Below are positions 8,708 through 12,992 of a stretch of DNA of 12,992 bases, piece by piece. The number at the start of each line of letters is the position of its first letter. Position 1 is the first letter of the stretch. A model generated the notes under the pieces. That model had not been told where the DNA came from. It was given only the letters and a program-made list of their open reading frames with translations, and did no database searches. A program made the translations under genes and the position numbers. The DNA is from Erysipelotrichaceae bacterium UBA1783 (GTDB lineage: Bacteria > Bacillota_I > Bacilli_A > Erysipelotrichales > Erysipelotrichaceae), in the NCBI GenBank assembly GCA_002315205.1, contig DCGH01000071.1, positions 1,131 through 14,122 on the forward strand, given 5' to 3'.

Positions 8708-8740
8708 GACATTCAAACTTTATAATAAAGAAAAAGAGGA
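8697..8740 (+). promoter_or_regulatory. Possible promoter and ribosome site of the MBL-fold hydrolase gene
   Basis: A perfect TATAAT lies at 8721-8726. The best -35 at usable spacing is TTGCTT at 8697-8702 (18 bp), which lies inside the upstream terminator. A better-looking TTGACA at 8706-8711 is only 9 bp from the -10 and so is unlikely to pair with it. AGAGGA at 8735-8740 is the ribosome site, 6 bases before the ATG. Confidence 0.5.
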
Positions 8741-8746
8741 ATAAAT

Positions 8747-9586
8747 ATGAAGGTAACCTATTTCGGAACAACAATGCTATTATTTGATGATGGTAAAACA
8801 CAGCTACTATTTGATTGCCATGTGACCAGACCATCCATTTTACAATGCTTAACAACGCCATTTGAAACAGATAAAAAAGTCGCAGATAAGGTCTTATCTG
8901 ACTATGATTTTTCAAGATTAAAAGCAATGTTTATCTCTCATAGCCATCACGATCATGTATTAGATGCACCATACTTTGCTAATAAAACAAAGGCAACTGT
9001 ATATGGAACAGTATCAACCCTAAATGTCTGCCGTGGTGGAAAAGTAAATGAAGATCAATTAATCCAATTTGAAAGCTTCCAAAGCTATCAGATTGATGAT
9101 TTTAATATCACAATTATTCCTTCTATTCATTCCAAAGCACATTGGTACAACAATGATTTAGGTCAGGTCATTGAAAATCCAATTACCTTCCCAGCAAATA
9201 AGAAAGCCTTTAAGGAAGGTGGCTCTTATGACTTTGTGGTAAAGCACAAAGATAAAACCTACATCATTCGACCAAGCTACAACTATTTAGAAAACCAATG
9301 GGATAGCTATCATTGTGATGTCTTATTCTTAGGTGTTGGAGGCTTATCCAAAGCAAAGGAAGACCATAAAAACAATTTCTTTAAGGAAACAGTAGATAAG
9401 CTACAGCCATCTGTTGTCATTCCAGTACACTGGGACAACTTCTTTGTTCCACTATTTGGCCCAGTTAAAGGTATGCCAAAGAAGATGGAAGATACCGAGC
9501 TATCCCTAAAGCTTTTAGGAGATTATTGCCATAAGCAAAACATTGAATATATTATTCAGCAACCATTAACAATAATTGAAATCTAA
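8747..9586 (+). CDS. Metallo-beta-lactamase-fold hydrolase
   Basis: 279 residues, predicted cytoplasmic with no signal peptide. The strand-rich start MKVTYFGTTMLLFDDGKTQLLFD leads to the metal motif SHSHHDH, with His65, His67, Asp69 and His70. Further candidate metal ligands are His128 (IPSIHSKAH), Asp191 (HCDVLFLGVGG) and His228 (IPVHWDNF). The site for two metal ions therefore looks complete. The general shape resembles the UlaG-like and uncharacterised MBL-fold hydrolases. The substrate cannot be read from the sequence, and this is not evidence of antibiotic resistance. It is a single-gene unit between the DUF2207 terminator and a bidirectional terminator that faces the Hip-like genes. Confidence 0.88.
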   Translation: MKVTYFGTTMLLFDDGKTQLLFDCHVTRPSILQCLTTPFETDKKVADKVLSDYDFSRLKAMFISHSHHDHVLDAPYFANKTKATVYGTVSTLNVCRGGKVNEDQLIQFESFQSYQIDDFNITIIPSIHSKAHWYNNDLGQVIENPITFPANKKAFKEGGSYDFVVKHKDKTYIIRPSYNYLENQWDSYHCDVLFLGVGGLSKAKEDHKNNFFKETVDKLQPSVVIPVHWDNFFVPLFGPVKGMPKKMEDTELSLKLLGDYCHKQNIEYIIQQPLTIIEI

Positions 9587-9590
9587 TATA

Positions 9591-9624
9591 TAAAAAGTAA
9601 TCTGTATTGTCAGATTACTTTTTT
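9591..9624. terminator. Bidirectional terminator between the MBL and HipA-like genes
   Basis: A perfect 12-bp stem, aaaagtaatctg at 9593-9604 and cagattactttt at 9611-9622, has a 6-base loop. It is flanked by T runs on both strands: 9619-9624 on plus, and the complement of 9592-9596 on minus. The minus-strand gene's stop codon (9623-9625) touches the stem. Confidence 0.9.
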
Positions 9625-10432
9625 ACTCAAAGAAATATTTGTACCTTTTTCTTTGTTTTTTCAATATATAGATTACTCTATCTTTAATAGCCTGGTCATA
9701 AATATCAATGGAATTAACTATCTCCTCAATATCCTTCTCCGTAAATCTGAAGGTCATATCAATTCCTACAAGTTTTTTTGCTGCATCAAGCTGTATATCA
9801 AAATCGTCGCTTATTGTTTTCCCTTTTACTGTTTTCATCATTTCATCTATTGGTCCATCTAACGGATAATCCAAATTCATATCAGATAGCAAACTAGCAG
9901 CATTATCAAAAATTGGTGAAAGCTGATAAGACCCATCACTCTTAATAATCAACGCTATATTATGTAAATGACGGTCCTCATTTAAAAACAAGGCATCAAT
10001 CAAGAATATTTTAGACAGATAATTACCAAAATCCTTAATTCCCGTCGCACTAAACACAAAATCAATCAGTTTCTCTAATTTTTCCATAGAAGAATACATA
10101 CTATCTAGAGTCTCGCTTAGACTTTCTCCATATAAGCTTTTGTATAACCTTTCTAGTGTGATTAATGACTCTCCCTTTTTAAGAAAATCAGCACTTTTGC
10201 ACCCATTATACAATTTATACTTATACTTTATTGTTTCTGGGAAATACGCAACAAATTCATCCCTTTTTAGCGTAGATTTTTCTAGAAATCTGGAAATAAC
10301 ACATTCAGCTAATCCTTCATATCCATTTAAATCTGCTTTGTACCATAATTTATCAGATTTCCATTTATATTGATTACCTTTTGATGATCTCCCTGATTTT
10401 TTCAATTTAAACTTTTCATCTAGCTCTATCAT
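9623..10432 (-). CDS. Short HipA-like Ser/Thr kinase (putative toxin)
   Basis: 269 residues. It looks like the kinase core of the HipA superfamily, whose members phosphorylate targets such as aminoacyl-tRNA synthetases. Near the start a Gly/Ser loop (SGRSSKGNQ, 13-21) could be the nucleotide loop, and Lys32 in WYKAD the ATP lysine. The catalytic loop FLNEDRHLHNIAL has Asp153, His155 and Asn158, matching the HipA NxDRHxxN pattern. SPIFDNAASL carries the metal-binding Asp176. At 269 residues it is much shorter than E. coli HipA (about 440) and lacks the usual N-terminal subdomain, as in the short HipT kinases. It starts 3 bases after the stop of the upstream DNA-binding gene and ends at a bidirectional terminator, so the two form one operon. 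Kinase family membership is well supported. The toxin role is inferred from context. Confidence 0.82.
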   Translation of the reverse strand: MIELDEKFKLKKSGRSSKGNQYKWKSDKLWYKADLNGYEGLAECVISRFLEKSTLKRDEFVAYFPETIKYKYKLYNGCKSADFLKKGESLITLERLYKSLYGESLSETLDSMYSSMEKLEKLIDFVFSATGIKDFGNYLSKIFLIDALFLNEDRHLHNIALIIKSDGSYQLSPIFDNAASLLSDMNLDYPLDGPIDEMMKTVKGKTISDDFDIQLDAAKKLVGIDMTFRFTEKDIEEIVNSIDIYDQAIKDRVIYILKKQRKRYKYFFE

Positions 10433-10435
10433 ACC

Positions 10436-10978
10436 TTATTCCACCTTTATCCAGCAATCATCCTCTTCCATTCTTCCTTCGGTCTTCTTTATAATTAAAA
10501 ACGGATCATAAAAAGGCAACTCAAGTTCTTCTAAAACAAGCTTCATCTTATCTCTTTCTTTTGGAAAACATCTACTTTCTAAAAAAGCTTCATAATCCTC
10601 ATATGACACATCCACTTTATTACCAAAAGCTCTAAAAATAACTTTATTTGTATAATTTTTAAACCAGATTCTTCTATTCATCATATCAACATCAATAATG
10701 GTACTGATATCATCGTTATGCATATACACTAATCTTAATGGGTATTTTTTGTCTGGAATTTCATAGTACTCAATAAACTCAGGCTTTTCCTCTAATATTC
10801 TAACTAACCCAGCAATTGCACCACCAACTTTTATATTTTCTCCTTCATATCTTTCAATTGTTCTACTTGAAACACCAGTAAGATTTGCCAAATCCTTTGT
10901 GCTCATTCCATACTTTTTTCTAAAAATTCTTAAATCTTCCCCTGTTATTATTTTAGGCAAAGCAAACTCTCTATTCAT
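10436..10978 (-). CDS. XRE-type DNA-binding protein, possible HipB/HipS-like antitoxin
   Basis: 180 residues from the ATG at 10978, preceded by TTGGAGG (6-base spacing). The frame stays open to a TTG at 11002, but that codon lies before this ribosome site and has none of its own. Residues 13-46 form a helix-turn-helix: LRIFRKKYGMSTKDLANLTGVSSRTIERYEG. The C-terminal half (about 78-180) is not a typical XRE extension. It contains SRCFPKERDKM (135-145), LVLEELELPFYDPFLI (147-162) and DDCWIKV (173-179), which remind me of the N-terminal region of clostridial HipA-like proteins. I infer that it may be the kinase's missing N-terminal part fused to the DNA-binding domain. The protein would repress its own promoter (two palindromes upstream) and neutralise the kinase. 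The HTH is secure; the fusion idea is unproven. Confidence 0.8.
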   Translation of the reverse strand: MNREFALPKIITGEDLRIFRKKYGMSTKDLANLTGVSSRTIERYEGENIKVGGAIAGLVRILEEKPEFIEYYEIPDKKYPLRLVYMHNDDISTIIDVDMMNRRIWFKNYTNKVIFRAFGNKVDVSYEDYEAFLESRCFPKERDKMKLVLEELELPFYDPFLIIKKTEGRMEEDDCWIKVE

Positions 10979-11043
10979 TCTATACCTCCAAGTTGATGGC
11001 AAATAATTAATATATAATATGTAAAGATCCTTTTCTTTCTTTC

Positions 11044-11072
11044 ATAATACGCATATTGCGTATTATTGTCAA
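11044..11072 (-). promoter_or_regulatory. Promoter of the Hip-like operon with embedded palindromic operator O1
   Basis: On the minus strand a perfect -35 TTGACA (complement of 11067-11072) and -10 TATTAT (complement of 11044-11049) are spaced by 17 bp. A perfect 23-bp palindrome at 11044-11066 (10-bp arms, 3-bp TAT centre, core ATACGCA/TGCGTAT) fills the entire spacer and the -10. A bound repressor dimer would exclude RNA polymerase. A leader of about 59 bases runs to the ATG. Confidence 0.88.
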
Positions 11073-11079
11073 TGTTTTT

Positions 11080-11096
11080 ATACGCATATTGCGTAT
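11080..11096. promoter_or_regulatory. Second operator copy O2 of the Hip-like operon
   Basis: ATACGCATATTGCGTAT is a 17-bp palindrome with the same core as O1 and the same TAT centre. It lies just upstream of the -35. The centres of O1 and O2 (11055 and 11088) are 33 bp apart, about three helical turns, so dimers would sit on the same DNA face and could bind cooperatively. Confidence 0.85.
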
Positions 11097-11114
11097 TTTT
11101 TATTAATTCTAATT

Positions 11115-11138
11115 AAAAAGAGCTTTCTCAGCTCTTTT
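11115..11138 (-). terminator. Terminator of the Xaa-Pro aminopeptidase gene
   Basis: 9-bp arms aaaagagct 11116-11124 and agctctttt 11130-11138 with a 5-base loop. On the minus strand a U5 tract follows (complement of 11115-11119). The stem starts right after the stop codon at 11140-11142. Confidence 0.85.
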
Positions 11139-11139
11139 C

Positions 11140-12903
11140 CTATATTTCTCTAGTAATTGCTTTTAGATATGCCCTTAGTTCGTCATTGACCATTGGTGCA
11201 ATCGTGTCATAGCACATCTTATGGTAATCATTTAACCAGTTTCTTTCTTCCTCAGTTAACAGCTCAACGATAACGGCATCTAAATCAAATGGTACATAGG
11301 TGATTGTTTCAAAACCATAGAAGGTATGGAATTCATTCTTGCACTTTTCTACAGCTAAGATCAAGCTTTCATGTCTTACACCATACTTACCCTCAATATA
11401 AATACCCGGTTCATTACTTGTTATCATACCTGGTAAAATTGGATAGCCAGTATTCTTTGTATAGGTACGCATATTAATAGAATGAGGACCCTCATGCACT
11501 GATAGCATGTAACCTACACCATGGCCTGTACCATGATTGAAGAACTTATACTGCTTAAACATTGGCATTCTGGAATAAACATCCAAACCATAGCCAGTAG
11601 TTCCCTTAGGGAAGATGGCTGTTGCTAAAGCAATATGACTCTTTAATACTAAAGTAAAGTCTTCCTTTTCTTCTTCAGTTAGCTTACCTAAGGCAAAGGT
11701 TCTTGTAATATCTGTTGTACCATAGCGATACTGTCCACCTGAATCAACTAATAAGAATGACTCATTGGTAATCTTCTTATTTGTTGCTTCTGAAGCAGAA
11801 TAATGGATAATAGCACCATTACTCTTATAGCCACAGATCGTTCCAAAGCCTAAATCATATAAATCAGGGCTTTCCTTACGGAAATCGCCAAGCTTTTCTT
11901 GAGCTGATAGCTCATCCATATCAATCTTTCCGGCATTTTCCTTGACCCACTTCATAAACTTGATAACCGCAATGGCATCCTGCTTATGAGCCTTGATCAT
12001 ATTGGCAATCTCTACCGCATTTTTAACACCCTTGAAGGCAGTAGTTGGGAAAATATCCACAGCTACCTTATTCTCAATTAAATCATATAAGCAATAATTA
12101 GTTCTTGCTTCATCAATTAAGACATTTTCCTTAACATTTCTAATATCTTCATAGATTAATTCATAATCCTTTAGTTCTACATCTGCCTTAGCGAACGCTT
12201 CCTTCATCTCTTCACTAACAGCTTCCTTATGAACATACATCACCTTAGAAGCTTCACTAATTAAGCTATAAGCATAGATCACTGGTGTAAAGGCAATATC
12301 ATTACCTCTGACATTAAATAACCAGGCATTATCATCTAAAGAGTTAATCAAAGCATAGCTGCATTTGTTTTTCTTTGCTTCGGCAATTGTTCTATTAATC
12401 TTGCTAGTAATAGATTCACCAGCATCCTCATCACTAATCATAAAGCCCTTAGTCACTGATTTTTCTGGTCTGTTTGTCCAAACCTCATCAATAATAGAAC
12501 CATTGTCTACCAGCTTGATATTCTTGCAGGTAGCCTTTAATCCTTTCACAAAAGCAACTGTTGCTAATGTAAAATCAAAGGCAACTGTAGGTTCATCAGC
12601 TAATCCAGCAACGAACTCTTCAATAGTAGGCACACCATCCATAGCCATCTTCATTAGCTTAGTACCAGTGCTCTTTAGCTGTTCAGAAGCCTGTAAGAAA
12701 TATCTGCCATCTGTCCACAAATAAGAATCCTCCTGAGTAATCAGCATCGTTCCAGCAGATCCAGTAAAACCAGATAGGAAGGCTCTTGCCTTAAAATAAT
12801 CAATAACATATTCTGAACCATGATCATCATTGGTAAAAACGATATAGCCATCAATATGATTTTCCTTTAAATAATTTTGAATGTACTTAATTTCCTTAGT
12901 CAT
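11140..12903 (-). CDS. pepP: Xaa-Pro aminopeptidase (M24B family)
   Basis: 587 residues. It removes the N-terminal residue from peptides with proline in second position and acts in the cytoplasm. The layout is two creatinase-type N-terminal domains (about 1-295) and a C-terminal pita-bread catalytic domain. The dinuclear metal ligands are all present: Asp387 (LLVDSGG), Asp398 (TTDITRTF), His461 (HGTGHGVGYMLSVHEGP), Glu498 (SNEPGIY) and Glu512 (VRHES). The size fits the long three-domain type found in many Firmicutes and eukaryotes and not the 441-residue E. coli PepP. GAGGTG (complement of 12911-12916) is the ribosome site, 7 bases before the ATG. It is a monocistronic unit with its own promoter and terminator. 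It is unlikely to be part of the neighbouring Hip-like operon. Confidence 0.94.
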   Translation of the reverse strand: MTKEIKYIQNYLKENHIDGYIVFTNDDHGSEYVIDYFKARAFLSGFTGSAGTMLITQEDSYLWTDGRYFLQASEQLKSTGTKLMKMAMDGVPTIEEFVAGLADEPTVAFDFTLATVAFVKGLKATCKNIKLVDNGSIIDEVWTNRPEKSVTKGFMISDEDAGESITSKINRTIAEAKKNKCSYALINSLDDNAWLFNVRGNDIAFTPVIYAYSLISEASKVMYVHKEAVSEEMKEAFAKADVELKDYELIYEDIRNVKENVLIDEARTNYCLYDLIENKVAVDIFPTTAFKGVKNAVEIANMIKAHKQDAIAVIKFMKWVKENAGKIDMDELSAQEKLGDFRKESPDLYDLGFGTICGYKSNGAIIHYSASEATNKKITNESFLLVDSGGQYRYGTTDITRTFALGKLTEEEKEDFTLVLKSHIALATAIFPKGTTGYGLDVYSRMPMFKQYKFFNHGTGHGVGYMLSVHEGPHSINMRTYTKNTGYPILPGMITSNEPGIYIEGKYGVRHESLILAVEKCKNEFHTFYGFETITYVPFDLDAVIVELLTEEERNWLNDYHKMCYDTIAPMVNDELRAYLKAITREI

Positions 12904-12931
12904 ATCAAATCACCTCTAAAAACATGAAACT

Positions 12932-12940
12932 ATTATAGCA
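12932..12940 (-). promoter_or_regulatory. Extended -10 promoter of the aminopeptidase gene
   Basis: On the minus strand TGCTATAAT is an extended -10 (perfect TATAAT, complement of 12932-12937). No convincing -35 is seen. The remaining bases to the window end (12941-12992) show no gene. Confidence 0.65.
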
Positions 12941-12992
12941 CATTAATCAAAAACTGATTTATTGAGTTATCAAATACACTTGTGCCGAATTT

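Noticed and set aside
8706..8726. TTGACA followed by TATAAT as a consensus promoter
   Set aside because: The boxes are only 9 bp apart, far too close for a sigma-70 promoter.
8412..8744. Open frames overlapping the Gly-rich end of the DUF2207 gene
   Set aside because: They are frame shadows of the GGTGGC-type coding repeat. Their Ala/Val- or Trp-rich composition and lack of ribosome sites show they are not genes.
8747..9586. MBL-fold gene as a beta-lactamase resistance gene
   Set aside because: There is no signal peptide, and the sequence resembles general MBL-fold hydrolases. The fold alone does not imply resistance.
10979..11002. Upstream TTG start giving a longer XRE protein
   Set aside because: The TTGGAGG ribosome site falls inside that extension, 6 bases before the ATG at 10978, so the ATG is the likely start.
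11044..11096. Repeated palindromes as transposon ends or attachment sites
   Set aside because: No transposase or integrase is present, and the position inside a promoter explains them as operators.

Overview
The window is AT-rich DNA from a low-GC Firmicute. A-rich leaders, strong AGGAGG-type ribosome binding sites, short hairpin-plus-T terminators and the protein families all fit. The overall look suggests an Erysipelotrichia-like or related gut lineage, but that is an impression and not a sequence match. Coding density is high. No stretch longer than about 220 bases lacks a gene. I see no tRNA, rRNA, insertion sequence or CRISPR array.

Layout from left to right. (1) The 3' end of groEL on the plus strand ends at a hairpin terminator. 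(2) A convergent minus-strand beta-glucoside operon covers about 4255 down to 364. It encodes a BglG/LicT-type antiterminator, then a PTS EIIBC permease, then a GH1 6-phospho-beta-glucosidase. Each of the first two genes is preceded by a RAT-type antiterminator hairpin that overlaps an intrinsic terminator, the same architecture as the classical bgl operon. The antiterminator binds its own leader and the leader of the permease when beta-glucosides are taken up. The permease imports and phosphorylates the sugar, and the GH1 enzyme hydrolyses the sugar phosphate. No EIIA domain is encoded here. (3) Two envelope genes diverge from a shared 159-base region. On the minus strand is a membrane-anchored, TPR-like protein of unknown function. 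On the plus strand is a DUF2207 membrane protein with a glycine-rich tail. (4) A plus-strand metallo-beta-lactamase-fold hydrolase lies downstream of DUF2207 and ends at a bidirectional terminator.

(5) The most distinctive region is 9623-11096 on the minus strand. An XRE-type DNA-binding protein and a short HipA-like kinase are 3 bases apart. Their promoter has a perfect TTGACA -35 and a TATTAT -10 at 17-bp spacing, and a 23-bp palindrome fills the spacer and covers the -10. A second copy of the palindrome lies 33 bp upstream. This reads as an autoregulated toxin-antitoxin-like kinase module. The kinase seems to lack the HipA N-terminal region, and a matching segment may be fused to the DNA-binding protein. 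(6) A minus-strand Xaa-Pro aminopeptidase with a complete M24 metal site has its own terminator and an extended -10 promoter near the right edge.

The best candidates for something new are the split or fused Hip-like module with its operator-promoter design, and the unusual RAT pair with an AUUA internal loop together with an Asn in place of the usual CAT-domain Arg.
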